Source: Ditylenchus dipsaci (taxonomy: Eukaryota > Nematoda > Chromadorea > Rhabditida > Anguinidae). Taken from it: a DNA stretch of 64,000 nucleotides. The position numbers and the translations under genes are program-made. Numbering within the stretch: the stretch's first letter is position 1; each line of letters opens with the position of its first letter. Where the stretch lies: the NCBI GenBank assembly GCA_004194705.1, contig SADC01000922.1, positions 124,001 through 188,000 of the forward strand. The letters are read 5' to 3'. Below the pieces are notes generated by a model, which searched no databases, had not been told where the DNA came from, and saw only the letters and a list, made by a program, of their open reading frames with translations. Shown here piece after piece: positions 10,127 to 20,929 of this stretch.

Positions 10127-10571
10127 AAGTTGTGAGTACATAACACTTTGTGAGACGGTTAGGGAAATTGTCTTAAAAAAATCCTACAAAAATGCGTCAA
10201 AAGTTTCTAAAACAAACTTGTGAACTATTTTATCTGTCGCTTGACTTCTGAGAGGGGCAGGCATACACATGCCAAAAGTACTTTTTTTTGTAAAATCCTC
10301 AGTGGCTAATTTCTTGTTTAAAAATACGTGGATGCCAAAGTCATGCTGATTCCTATGTTGAGGCCAGAAATTCAACTTTAACTGCACAAAAACACATATA
10401 ATACGCCTAGATATAAACCTTTTCGTTTTCGACTGACGTTTGATAGGTGAGGCTTTTTCAAAATGACTCAGATTGACTACTTATTGTGACTCCAAATTAT
10501 GGCCACCAAAATAACTGCAGACCACCCCATAAATTACTGGACAAGTTTATCCACCTGGATCAATTTTGTAG

Positions 10572-10717
10572 TAATGGCTTGTTCACGTTCTTCGAGTAAA
10601 AGCTTGTGTTAGAGTTGGGGCTCAGATTTTCGAGTGCATTAGCACCTGTGATCCGGACTCTAACTCGAATTCGACACCTAACTTAAACCCTACCTCGAAG
10701 AGCCTGAACAAGCCAGG
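10572..10717. mobile_element. Small MITE, TGGCTTGTTCACG ends
   Basis: The ends TGGCTTGTTCACGTTCTTCG and CGAAGAGCCTGAACAAGCCA are inverted. The inside carries GAGTTAGAGTT / AACTCTAACTCG words of the GTTCGAG family. A similar start (GGCTTGTTCACGTACTTTGAG) is seen near 61112. Confidence 0.65.
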
Positions 10718-10719
10718 GG

Positions 10720-11400
10720 AATTTCTGAGTTGACTTATCGGCATTCTGAATTTTTGACTATTTGACTGTTTTACCCTGTTTTTCTCTGTAAAAATGATTC
10801 TGGATAAATAATTGTGTATGCTTACCAGAGTTTTTCATGCAATAAGCGGCAATATTGAAAACTGTGTTCAAGTTTAATTTTCAAAGCGAGAAATTGCACT
10901 TGTTGGGCAAATTTTTTCCTTTCTTTCACAGTTGTTTTTAACTTTTCTTTGTTAGAAAAGTATTTTTGTGATTTTAGTTATTGAAAGAGCAATTTAGCGT
11001 CCAGCGCCGGACACTGGCGCCAGGAGCTAAAATTATTAAATTTTACTGGGCGCAGAACCGTCCCATATGCTCACACGATCATTACGATTGTAAAGATATC
11101 ATGGAATAGTGAAAAATTGCAACCTCAATAAGGAGCTCATTATAAAGAAGTCATGAAAGCACCTGTAAGGCGTCTCTCCACTTTATGTAGCCTGTTTAAG
11201 AATACTTTAAAAAAAGTTTATTGGTTAAATGTGAAACCCATATAAATTTTACGAATTGCATATTTTGAAAGCCATAGGAAGGTCTATTCTTCTCGGAATG
11301 AACCAAGGAGTCTCCCCGCAATCTAGTGGGTAGTGAGGAAAGTCAGTGGAAAAACAACAAGACGCAACCCTCAAAAGTGAGTCGAAGGCAGAAAAGTTGC
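10720..11400. other. Non-coding, no clear element
   Basis: AT-rich sequence with a short GGCGCCAG-like palindrome near 11000-11035. No exon or RNA gene is recognised. Confidence 0.35.
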
Positions 11401-11555
11401 CCGCTGTTTTTTTTTGCGAAAAACAACTTTGCCTCTGTTGTTTTTAAGGTGACCATGATCACATTGTTACAAAAACCATAATGAACAAGGGTACAAAGTT
11501 GTTTTTCGCAAAAAAGCAAAAGGAGACCAAGGCATAAAATGGAAAATCATTCTTA

Positions 11556-11825
11556 AAGGGGGGGACACTTGGGGGAGGGGGTTGAGAAATGGGTTTGACA
11601 ACTTGATGAAAAACTCATTAACGGGTTGCAAAAAGATTTCGTATATAAAATTATTTATGTGATTTAATGATGGGTTTCATTACATTTTTGACATTATTTA
11701 GTGAACCCATCATAAAATCACATAAATTATTTTATATATTAATCTTTTTGTAACCGTCAGTGGGTTTTTTATTAGGTTGACGAACCTATTTCTCAACCCC
11801 CCCCCCAAGTGTCCCCCCCCCTTTA
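11556..11825. mobile_element. Foldback with G-rich/C-rich ends
   Basis: GGGGGGGACACTTGGGGGAG on the left pairs with a C9 tract and AAGTGTCCCCCCCC on the right. Adjacent pairs are TTGAGAAATGGGTTTGAC / ACCTATTTCTCAA and ATGTGATTTAATGATGGGTT / ATGATTTTATG-type. The arms are about 110 bp. A smaller inverted pair (TGTTTTTTTTTGCGAAAAAC and GTTTTTCGCAAAAAAGC) lies just upstream at 11405-11520. Confidence 0.7.
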
Positions 11826-12233
11826 GCGAGGCTTACAACATGTTGAAAAAGGTTAAAAAATTGATATAAAAACGCAAAACCAAAATCTTAAAAAAACATT
11901 TGCACCAAAAAAGATCCAATTTGTACCAAAAAAAATATCATTCATTCGAGAGCGCTGCAATAAATTAAAGTACGCATTGCTTTTCTCATGGGTTCTTTCT
12001 TAAAATAAAAAAAACAGTGTCATGCTTTGGTTCTTTATGGTTTCATCAGATAAATAATATAATCTAATTTAAAATGAATTTCGTTATGAGATCGAATTTC
12101 AATTTTTTTTGCTTGTAATGTATTTTGGCCTGATCCTATATTGGTCACTGATTTTTGGACTTGGTTTTTCGCTGTTGTTTTTCAAAATTTCCTGTTTTTT
12201 ATAACAAGGTATATGAAGATAACTTTTACACTA

Positions 12234-12300
12234 CAGTCGAACCTGCTCAACCCAACACCCCGATAACTTGACACTCTCGATAACACGACACAAGTGTTTC
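12234..12300. mobile_element. Left end of a pogo-like MITE
   Basis: TACAGTCGAACCTGCTCAAC followed by CCCGATAACTTGACACTCTC resembles the CAGTCGAACC ends at 6145. The right end is not found; the minisatellite at 12310 appears to interrupt it. Confidence 0.45.
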
Positions 12301-12309
12301 CAAAGCTGG

Positions 12310-12715
12310 CACTCGCAAAACTGGCAAAAAATAAAATTAGTTGGCAAAACTGGCGATTCAAGCTGGAAAACTAACGATTCAAACTGGCAAACTGGCCATT
12401 CAAGCTTGCAAACTGGAAAACTGACACTGGAACTGACAGTTGGCAAAACTGGCAAAAATAAAATTAGTTGGCAAAACTGGCGATTCAAGCTGGAAAACTA
12501 ACGATTCAAACTGGCAAACTGGCCATTCAAGCTTGCAAACTGGAAAACTGACACTGGAACTGACAGTTGGCAAAACTGGCAAAAAATAAAATTAGTTGGC
12601 AAAACTGGCGATTCAAGCTGGAAAACTAACGATTCAAACTGGCAAACTGGCCATTCAAGCTTGCAAACTGGAAAACTGACACTGGAACTGAGAGTTGGCA
12701 AAACTGGCAAACTAA
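12310..12715. repeat. Minisatellite, three copies of a 127-128 bp unit
   Basis: TTGGCAAAACTGGCGATTC starts at 12341, 12468 and 12596, giving periods of 127 and 128 bp. Each unit is itself made of CTGGCAAACT-like subrepeats. Cys/Leu-rich frames on the minus strand through it are artefacts. A TGCCAGTG-rich tail continues to about 12810. Confidence 0.9.
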
Positions 12716-13017
12716 CAGTGTCACTGGCACTTGTTGCCAGTGCCAGTTTACTGCCAGTGCCAGGTACCAGTGGCAGCTGTCAGCCTGGCGATTGACAGTG
12801 CCAGGACCAGTGCAAGTTTTGTAAAGTCAACTTTAAAGTTATACAGCCAAAGTCATGCCTGTATTATTTTATTTTTCTAATCCCTAAAAAACTGATTGTA
12901 AACCGGTCAATTTTTTATTACTTTTCTTTCCCTGCCATCCTTAAAAAAGTATGCCTCATCGGCATTATTACCGATAATTCGAAATTGTTTTTCCCATCTA
13001 CTTTGCATTGTTTTCAG

Positions 13018-13092
13018 GTGAAGCTAATCCATAGCTTGATTCATCAAAATTCCTTTGTCAAAAGGAGCAAAAATCGCCTTTGTATTTTCTAA
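13018..13092 (+). CDS. Possible terminal exon of an unidentified gene
   Basis: A good acceptor (ATTGTTTTCAG) precedes an open frame reading VKLIHSLIHQNSFVKRSKNR and LCIF to a TAA at 13090-13092. AATAAA follows at 13097-13102. The frame has balanced amino-acid use, unlike nearby frames. The upstream exon was not found and the family is not recognised, so this remains a candidate. Confidence 0.3.
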   Translation: MKLIHSLIHQNSFVKRSKNRLCIF

Positions 13093-13109
13093 ACAAAATA
13101 AACATCCAA

Positions 13110-13855
13110 GTCTAAGTCAGCTAAACACTCACTTCCCACGGAATTTCTTTTCTACTCATCTCTAAAATCGCCTTAGAATCGTGTTATAGTGCTGAATATC
13201 ATACCAATTTTAATTTCCAAAATAACTTTTTTTTCGAAAATCCCTTGACATAACACAGCTAAAAACTTTTTAATAATGCTTGCCTAAAAACGAAACATTT
13301 TCTGGAAGAATTTAAGAGAAGCCATTATAAGAGGATCAGCTTATGCCTTATCTTTAGGCTTCTAATTCCCTATTGTTTCACTACAGAAGACACAGACTTT
13401 GAACTTTATCAAAAAATTTAAACAATTTAGAACAAGATGAAGATGCAATTAGAAGGCGGTCAATAAAATGAGTGAAACTGAAATGTTAATTAATGCAGTA
13501 ATCAACTTTTAACCCATTGTTTTATCAACTTTTTTTACATAATTCACGCAAATATCGTTAAACTTTGTCCATGTTTGAGTTTGCCCTAATATACGCTTTA
13601 AAAAAATTGAATTTTTAAGTGAAAAGTGGCTGAAAAAATCGTATTTATCGTTATAATCTAAAAAATTCGCTAAGGAGACATTAAAACATGCTTTACGAAA
13701 AATTATGAAATGCGCCCCGGACTTAATAAGTGCTCTAATTTTTTTGCCTTAACTAGTTAAAAAATTTACAAACAGTTTCTAAGACTTTAAGAAACAAAAT
13801 TTTTGAAAAAAAAACAACAGGGGACCAAGGCATGTTTTATTGGGTGTACCTCGAA
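13110..13855. other. AT-rich non-coding
   Basis: No supported exon, RNA gene or repeat structure. Confidence 0.35.
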
Positions 13856-13859
13856 CTAG

Positions 13860-14285
13860 AGCTCCGGTCGATACGATATATCGTATCGATCGTTCTAAAA
13901 TATGGCCGAAAGTATCGTATCGTTATATTGATTGTTGGGAACGAAAAATATCATTTATCGTATCGTTCAGACGAAAAGTAACATACACCCGTTTTTCAAA
14001 TTCGTAGGATTTTTAAAAAAAAAATTTCATATGTGGCAAATCAACTTCTGTGTCTTTTTTGCTTTCTTGACGACTTTTTTTACAATTTTTCTGTTTCAAT
14101 TGAATTTCTGAATACTAAATTTGATGATTGTAATGTCTATGAGTTAAATAAATGCTTTAAAAAAATTTCGTGAAATATCGCGATATATATCGTTGGCGAA
14201 AAAATATCGTATCGTTATATCGATCGGTCTAAAGTTTGCCCGGAAATATCGTATCGTTATATCGGTAAAAGGCAAAAACGATGCT
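13860..14285. repeat. ATCGTATCGTTATATCG word repeat
   Basis: At least six copies of ATCGTATCGTTATATCGAT and its near-palindromic forms occur in two clusters (13865-13975 and 14175-14270). Around them CCTCGAACTAGAGCTC and CTCTACCTCGAACACATA mark probable element borders. It is another word-based non-autonomous element or satellite fragment. Confidence 0.6.
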
Positions 14286-14289
14286 CTAC

Positions 14290-15390
14290 CTCGAACACAT
14301 ATAGAGCCGAAAATTCTGTCTGGAAATTCCCACATATTTGCATCAATCTTTCATGCTAATTTACGCTTAACAAATTTTATCTATGCTCTCTGCCTGCAAA
14401 AATATTTTTTTCCGTTCAGTTGGAATTTCCTCCGTATTGTGTATGTGTGACAAGGGTGGCAAAGACAAACTTCCTTCCTCTCGCACACCACAGCCATTAC
14501 GTTAAAGGAACAAAAAGAAGATGAGGAATAGGAACAAAAAGAACACCACCGAATGTGGCCATGGGCTCCATCTGGAATTTGGCAAACAGTTGGCAGATAT
14601 TCCCAGTTACTTATTTTTTAATTGTGTCTAATTTGAAATTTTTTAGATATTCAAAAATTACAAGAAGAAATTTAGACGTCCTTTTTAAATTTTTTTTGTT
14701 TGTCTACTACTAGTCTTGTCGATAACTGGCTTTGTTGCTTGCTCCCTCTATACTATTTAATTTCAATCAGTTCAGTTCTTTCTTCATATTCATTATAGAG
14801 CTGTTTTATGTTTTATTCAACTCAGCGTGGTCGATTTATTAAACAAAAATTATCAAACAACAGGGTCGTCCTACCCAAAAAGGAGGAGATGGCCAGGCTT
14901 AGGCTTATGTCTACCAACTGTATTACTGCAGTTCGTGAGCCTTGCGAGATGCTGCTAGATTTGTTCTACTTTCACCAATGTTTACTACTTAATTCCTAAA
15001 GCAAAACTTGATTTTTGGAATGCAATAATTTGCCATTCTTCAAATTAAATTAATACAAATTTATCCGAAAACAATAACACATCAACTAATACAGTGTTAA
15101 AACCAACAAAAGAAAGAGTTCCCACCCAAAGTCGTGCGACTTGTCCTCCTGAAAGTTGCCGAAAGCCACAGAAGACCAAGGCATTTCAGGGTGATTTTTC
15201 GAATTAGCTTGCGGCACCAAGCGATTTTCACAGGTTTAAATCCTGGTAGTAGCATGCACTTCTAACTGAGCAGTTAACTATGCAGGTCCTTAGAGCATTC
15301 CAGTCTTGTTTACTATGCTCTAACTTTCAAAAATACACTTGATTTTTCTGAAAGTAAAGACCCTTAGCTTCGGTATTAGTCTTGGCATAG
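14290..15390. other. Mostly unique non-coding stretch
   Basis: A pyrimidine-rich unique segment lies at about 14440-14600. An open frame at 14808-14999 ends LLDLFYFHQCLLLNS but has no family match and only a mediocre acceptor. Nothing else is supported. Confidence 0.3.
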
Positions 15391-15392
15391 CT

Positions 15393-15512
15393 ATTAGGTT
15401 GTCCCAAAAGTTGGCGGAATTTTGCCTTGGTTTCCAATATTGTGTTTGTCATATTTTTTATTTGTTGTTGACTATGATTTGTTGACTTCAAACCGGCTCA
15501 ACTTTTGGAAAT
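15393..15512. mobile_element. Possible mariner-type MITE
   Basis: TTAGGTTGTCCCAAAAGTTG after a TA is very close to mariner inverted repeats. A degenerate inverse (CGGCTCAACTTTTGG) lies at about 15490-15505. No transposase is present. Confidence 0.4.
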
Positions 15513-15514
15513 TA

Positions 15515-16655
15515 GAATATCCAAATTAGAAGAAACAAAAAATCAAAAACAAGATCAACAACAAATATAAAAAATGCGATAAAGCATAATGTGGAGGACC
15601 AAGACGAAATTCTACGAAATTTCAAGACGACTTCTTTATACTTCGCCATCGAGTGAAAGTCACATACTATTTTGACTGCTGCAAAAGGCCATGATAGTTT
15701 GAAAAATATACATTGACAACAAACACATATTTTGGAATTTTTTTGAGTAATTGTCAGCTCGTTCCGGCGTCTTATTTTTTTCAAAATTATGAGCAATATT
15801 GTTTTCTTGTTTTACTTATTTCTGGGTGCTATTCATTATCATTATATTCTGACTAGCTTACTAATGCTCCACTTAACTGCATCCCATCTAAACACTCTTT
15901 TTATAAAAGTGTGTTAATTGGCCATTCCGAATAAATCTTGGTACTCCTCTTAAAGCAAAGATCTTTGCTTGCAGAAATTTAGTGCAGCCCAGTGTATAAT
16001 GCAACAAAGACCAGTTAGGCACAACTATTGGGTTGCAAGCGTGAGCCGAAATAAAAAATTGTGCAGTGGGCCATGTCCTTATTGTGGGTGGGGAAGTGTG
16101 TTTGGCCTGATTCCCTTTGCTGTTCCTTTTCTTCCTCGATGTTGCAGTGTATGTTGGAGGAAGGAAGTGTTTGAAGGGAAGTCTGTGAAATTCCCGTTTC
16201 AAGTTTTCTTTTTGAACTCTTTTATGTTAAAGCTTTCTTTACTTTGTGTAGTCAATTATGTAGGACAAAGCTGCTAAATTTGTTTCATCTGTTTTATTGC
16301 TTCTTAAGAGATGCCATGCTGATATGTCAGAACAAACAAGGTCTTAGTTTAATATAAGCTATTTAAAAGATATGACTTTCCATTATATATTGACGAGGTA
16401 CAATTTTCTATAATTAAAAATGTCATTTTATTTTATATTTCCACTGTTCGAATTCAAAATTTGATCATATTGAACAGTTTTAAATTATTCTCGATAAAGT
16501 AGCAAATTGAATTCATCGCTAATTTTTAAATTTACTTTTTCTGAAACCCACTTACTGCTCTTAATGTTTTCTGTCTTCAACCTGCTCAAGGGCGATATAG
16601 CGTATCTTTAATATGATCGTACACTATAACTGCCCACGAAATAGGATACTGATGC
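15515..16655. other. Non-coding, no clear element
   Basis: Several 60-100 aa open frames overlap on opposite strands at 15888-16277, without splice signals or recognisable domains. I treat them as chance. Confidence 0.3.
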
Positions 16656-16850
16656 GTCGATAGGTCGATTAGTTGCTGGGTTTCACAGCATTTTTTTAAA
16701 AAATTCTGAAATGGCCATTTCTTCCTTTTCTGAATCGCTTTTTTAGTGTTTTGCAAGAAAGAAGGCAGTTTATAAAATAATGAATCTCTACAGCCTTTTT
16801 CAATAAAGTGACTTGAAACGCAGCAACTAATCGACCTGTTGAAACACAGG
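16655..16850. repeat. ~190-bp inverted repeat
   Basis: AGGTCGATTAGTTGCTGGGTTTC (in part) at 16661-16685 is inverted at 16815-16840 as GAAACGCAGCAACTAATCGA. A small hairpin element. Confidence 0.6.
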
Positions 16851-17001
16851 TACCCGATAACAACAAAATTTTCGCCAAATCTCATTCTTTATTTCGATTT
16901 CACGAGTCATTTCTGAAAACTGAAAACTCGCCCGTCGTTTCTAATAACTAAAAACAGTTTTGCTCGAAAAGAATCGCGGCTCTCAATATAAGCACACCTT
17001 A

Positions 17002-17245
17002 CCGTATATTCTCGATTAGAAGGCCCTCTCTAATAGAAGGCCCCCCTTGAGGACCTATATATCAGCCTAGAAAAAGAAATTCGCAAATCTGTTTTTCGCG
17101 TTTTCTTAGTTAACACGAGCTTACCTGATTCCACTTTTAAAATTTTGGTTGAGCACGCAAAAATCTCAAAATCGACCCAAATTTTTTCCGACTTTTTTAG
17201 AGTTGAAAAATAGAAGGCCCGGGCCTTCTAATAGAGAATATACGG
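17002..17245. mobile_element. MITE, CCGTATATTCTCGATTAGAAGGCCC copy
   Basis: The termini CCGTATATTCTCGATTAG and its inverse CTAATAGAGAATATACGG are TA-flanked. This is the same family as 29455-29715 (inverted orientation) and 7228-7470. The core is conserved, including CGCGTTTTCTTAGTTAACAC. Confidence 0.85.
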
Positions 17246-17389
17246 TATTTTCAAAAAAAAAAGATGTGCCAGTATCGAGAGCCGTAGTTTCTCTCCGTAG
17301 GGCTTTGTTTATTTAGAAACAACCGGTAAACTCCGAATCTCTATAATTTTTTAATTAGACTCACGAATCAGATTAAGCCGAAAATTCGG

Positions 17390-18290
17390 CGCTACTGTAA
17401 TATACCCCCCCCCTCCCCCAAAATCGACCTACTGTCATATACCCCCCCCCCAAAACCGACTTTTTTAGGGATGGTCAAAAACCATTTTTACAATAATTTC
17501 GCCATAAATGGACCAGAAAAGCAATTTAAATGGGATTGCGGGCTGTATTGGAGGGGAAGGGAATAATACAGGGCCACTTCTCGAGATGGTTGGGATCCTC
17601 AGAGTATTAATTCTCTAAGCGTCTAAGGGTGCTTTCAAACCAGGAACTTGTGGTGCAGGCATAAGTATAAGTACTTTTCATGGACCAAGCCGATCAGCGG
17701 GGTGGACCCCGCGGGTTTACGCCTTGGCCTAGCACTTTTTGAGGGCTAGGCTGAATTTTTGGATGCTGGGCCTCTGACCCGGCCTTATAGAACGAGGGGA
17801 AATGCTCTTCAGCAAAAAAATAAAGATGTTGAACATAGTTTTGAATACTGGGCCTGCCGCATAAATAACTCTGGTATGCATGTTTTTTCATGCATCCAGA
17901 GTCGCTTTCGAGTGATTTGTGTCTAAGGTATGTGGGTGTGCGCATCTCAACTCCAAGCCCCAAGCCCCCTGCGCCCCCGAAGGGAGCTTGGGGCTTGAGA
18001 GTTAGAGATGCGCGCACGCACTTACCTTAGACATGATTCCGAGAAGTACTCTTGATCATAAAATGCATATAGAGTCTATTTTGCCACGGCCCGAGTTGAA
18101 AAACATGGTAAAGCAGCTAAAAAAAGTGGCCCTGTATTATTCCCTTCCCCTCCCAATACAGCCCATAATCCCTTTTAAACTGCTTTTCTGGTCCCTTTAT
18201 GGCAAAATTATTGCATAAGAATGGTTTTTAGACACTCCCAAAAAGTCGGTTTTTGGGGGGGGGGGATATATGACAGTAGCGTCGACAATT
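17390..18290. mobile_element. Foldback with poly-C ends and splice-donor-like inner arms
   Basis: The outer arms (about 17400-17575 and 18120-18285) pair: a C9-tract with CATATACCCCC versus GGGGATATATGACAG, and GGGCTGTATTGGAGGGG versus CCCTCCCAATACAGCCC. An inner hairpin (17880-18035) has TCTAAGGTATGTGGG on one side and the complement of TCTAAGGTAAGTGCG on the other. A 107-aa minus-strand open frame falls entirely in the repeat. Confidence 0.75.
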
Positions 18291-18294
18291 CTTA

Positions 18295-19245
18295 AAAATG
18301 GGGTTAAAAAGTGCCTGGCACTTGAAGAGGCGCACTTACATATCGTGAGTTAACTGTGACCCAATGCCTGAAAATTCTGCTAAAAAAATAGAACGTTTAT
18401 ATTTTACTTGAAAACATGCCTTACTTTTCCAATAAATGGACATCTGAAATAACAAATAAAAACTGTTCTCAAAAACCTAGAAGACCTTTCCCAAACAAAC
18501 TTTTTTCTTAGTACTTTGACTGTTTTCCAAGCTAACCCATACAAAAAGAGCAGTACACATGCAAGCTGATCTCTGAAATCCGAAAAAACATATCTTATTT
18601 ATCTGCAGTAGTGACATTAATAGCAGTATTTTAAATTAGTTTTTTCCTATGCTAATTAATTTGTTATTTATATTTGTTATTTATAAAACTTTTCTATTAT
18701 TTTCTGCCTGTTATTATTGCTAACACTGTCCTTGTTTAATTGCGTGCGTTGACGAATAAATAAAAGGATTGTAAGAAAATAGAAAAGCCAATAGACTTTG
18801 ACTCTAAACCATCTGCTTGTGCACATTGGAATGGGGGGGCAGGCATTAATGAAAGTGTTCTATGCTAAGACGCACAAAAATATGTTGTTGTTTTGGTGCA
18901 TCTCAACTAGCATAGTGATGCTGACAACAATGATGTTTTTTATCCAACGCTGGCAAACAAAACTAGTGATATTTGATGAATAAAAAACAGCTAACAAATT
19001 GACTTATGATTTCATTGATTAAAGAAAATTGAAACTCATGAGTATCTTCCAGTGCGAAAATTATATAGATTGATATCTAAATATAAAAAATTATAATGAA
19101 AATAATTGACAGGTTCCATCTCCTCATCATAACTTTGAGGGCTGAGAAAACCTGCCAAAAACGAAAGTTCTCGTGAATTTTGCTTGCTCCGACCACAACT
19201 CAATGCAAAGTCTGAAATTATTTCTCTTGAAAATGACCAAGTAGC
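18295..19245. other. AT-rich non-coding
   Basis: No exon or repeat is recognised. Confidence 0.35.
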
Positions 19246-19252
19246 GTAAATA

Positions 19253-20921
19253 CCGTATCTCCTCTAATTGAACACCCCCTCTATTATAAGACCCCCTCTA
19301 ATATAAGATCTTTTTTAAAGTTTCACCATTGTCATGTAGCCCAGCTTTTCTAGTTTCTGATGAGGTACCATTAATTGCATTATCTTTAACACTCCGCCTC
19401 CCATGCGTAGTAATTGCCCGAATCGACTCAGAATTTCTCGCTGAACACGATAATGCAAAAATTTAAAAAAAAGTTGGTATGAGATGGTGAAAACCCTCCT
19501 GAAAGTAGGCTGTTTTTGGTCACCCTCAACCACCTAAAATTTTGAGAAATTTAGATGGTAGTCACCGAAATTTCTATTTCACTTAGGCGCAAAACCACCC
19601 AAAATTTTAACCTGGATCAGAGCCATCTATTGGGCCCAAACTTGCATCAGAGTGATCATTTTTTCACAGAGAATTTACGATTTTCCCTCAAAGATTCAGT
19701 TTCTGGATATCCTTTTTTGCGACATTAAAAAAGCCAAGACTCTGCCTACAAATCATTTTTAGCTCAATGGTCAAAAAAACATGAAAGAACAAAATCTTGC
19801 GGTTCTTTTGGCACTAAATACAGCAATAGTTTATCATAAAATTGAGACAAATTATGCAAAATCAATATATAAGTTGTAGCGCAACTTTTCTATAACCTTA
19901 TTCCCGCTTGAAAAAACATCAATTCTGACACCGAATTCGTGTTCAGCGTAGTCAATTTGCGTGTAATACTGCTCTTGAAGCTGAAAAGTCACTCTCAAAT
20001 TCCGAATTCCGCTCAAGACAAAAACATTTGAATTTAAAATTTGAATGTTTTTTGTCTTGAGCGGAATTCGGAGTTTGACAGTGACTTTCATCTTCAAGAG
20101 CAGTTTTGCATGCAAATCGACTACGCTGAACACGGATTCGGTTTTGTTCTTTCATGTTCTTTTGACCATTGAGCTAGAAATGATTTGTAGGCAGAGTTTT
20201 GGCTTTTATAATGTCGCAAAAAAGGATATCCAGAAACTGAATCTTTGAGGGAAAATCGTAAATTCTCTGTGAAAAAATGATCACTCTGATGCAAGTTTGG
20301 GCCCAATAGATGGCTCTGATCCAGGTTAAAATTTTGGGTGGTTTTGCGCCTAGGTGAAATAGAAATTTCGGTGACTACCATCTAAATTTCTCAAAATTTC
20401 AGGTGATTGAGGGTGACTAAAAACAGCCTACTTTCAAGAGGGGTTTTCACCATCTCATACCATTTTTTTCAAAATTTTTTGCATTATCGTGTTCAGCGAG
20501 AAATTCTGAGTCGATTCGGGCAATTACTACGCATGGGAAACGGAGTGTTAAAGAATGTGAACAGAAAGGTAAAAGTATGAACCAAATTGTTACTCTAATT
20601 TGGTTCATACTTTTACCTTTTTGTCTTAGATTTTTCAAAGATGATGCAATAAATGATACCTCATCAGAAACTAGAAAAGCAGGGCTAAATGGTGATGTAA
20701 AAGTTAAAAATTTTCAATCTAATTACGCAAAACAAAAATTTGCGCCAAAAAGTGGATTTGCGCCAAAAAAAAAGTATTGTCCAAAAAAAACCCGGCACCT
20801 TTGGCGCGACATGGTTGAAATATTGAACACCCTCCTTTATTATAACACCCCCTCTAATATAACACCCCCCTAGAGGAGGTTGAAAATATAACACCCGGGT
20901 CTTCTATTAGAGGAAATACGG
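19253..20921. mobile_element. 1.67-kb foldback element with ~600-bp arms
   Basis: The ends carry CCGTATCTCCTCTAATTGAAC and CTTCTATTAGAGGAAATACGG with TA on both sides. Inside, 19320-19790 is inverted at 20150-20560 (for example GAGAATTTACGATTTTCCCT and its complement, and AGCCATCTATTGGGCCC and its complement). A further inner palindrome is centred near 20040 (GTCTTGAGCGGAATTC). A 125-bp segment (about 19800-19925) is present only on the left. The right side adds the hairpin unit also found at 7850-8100. No transposase is visible; open frames mirror each other on both strands. Confidence 0.85.
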
Positions 20922-20929
20922 TAGATGGT

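Noticed and set aside
12231..12710. Overlapping 60-85 aa Cys/Leu/Phe-rich frames on both strands
   Set aside because: They are translations of the 127-bp minisatellite, repeated identically.
14808..14999. 63-aa frame (LPKKEEMARLRLMSTNCITA) as a small gene
   Set aside because: Some protein-like composition, but no poly(A) signal, weak acceptor context and no recognisable family.
15225..15260. CAGGTTTAAATCCTGG as a tRNA T arm
   Set aside because: Only four stem pairs, with no A box or acceptor stem around it.
17694..18017. 107-aa minus-strand frame rich in Gly/Pro
   Set aside because: It lies wholly in the poly-C foldback repeat and has counterparts in the other copies.
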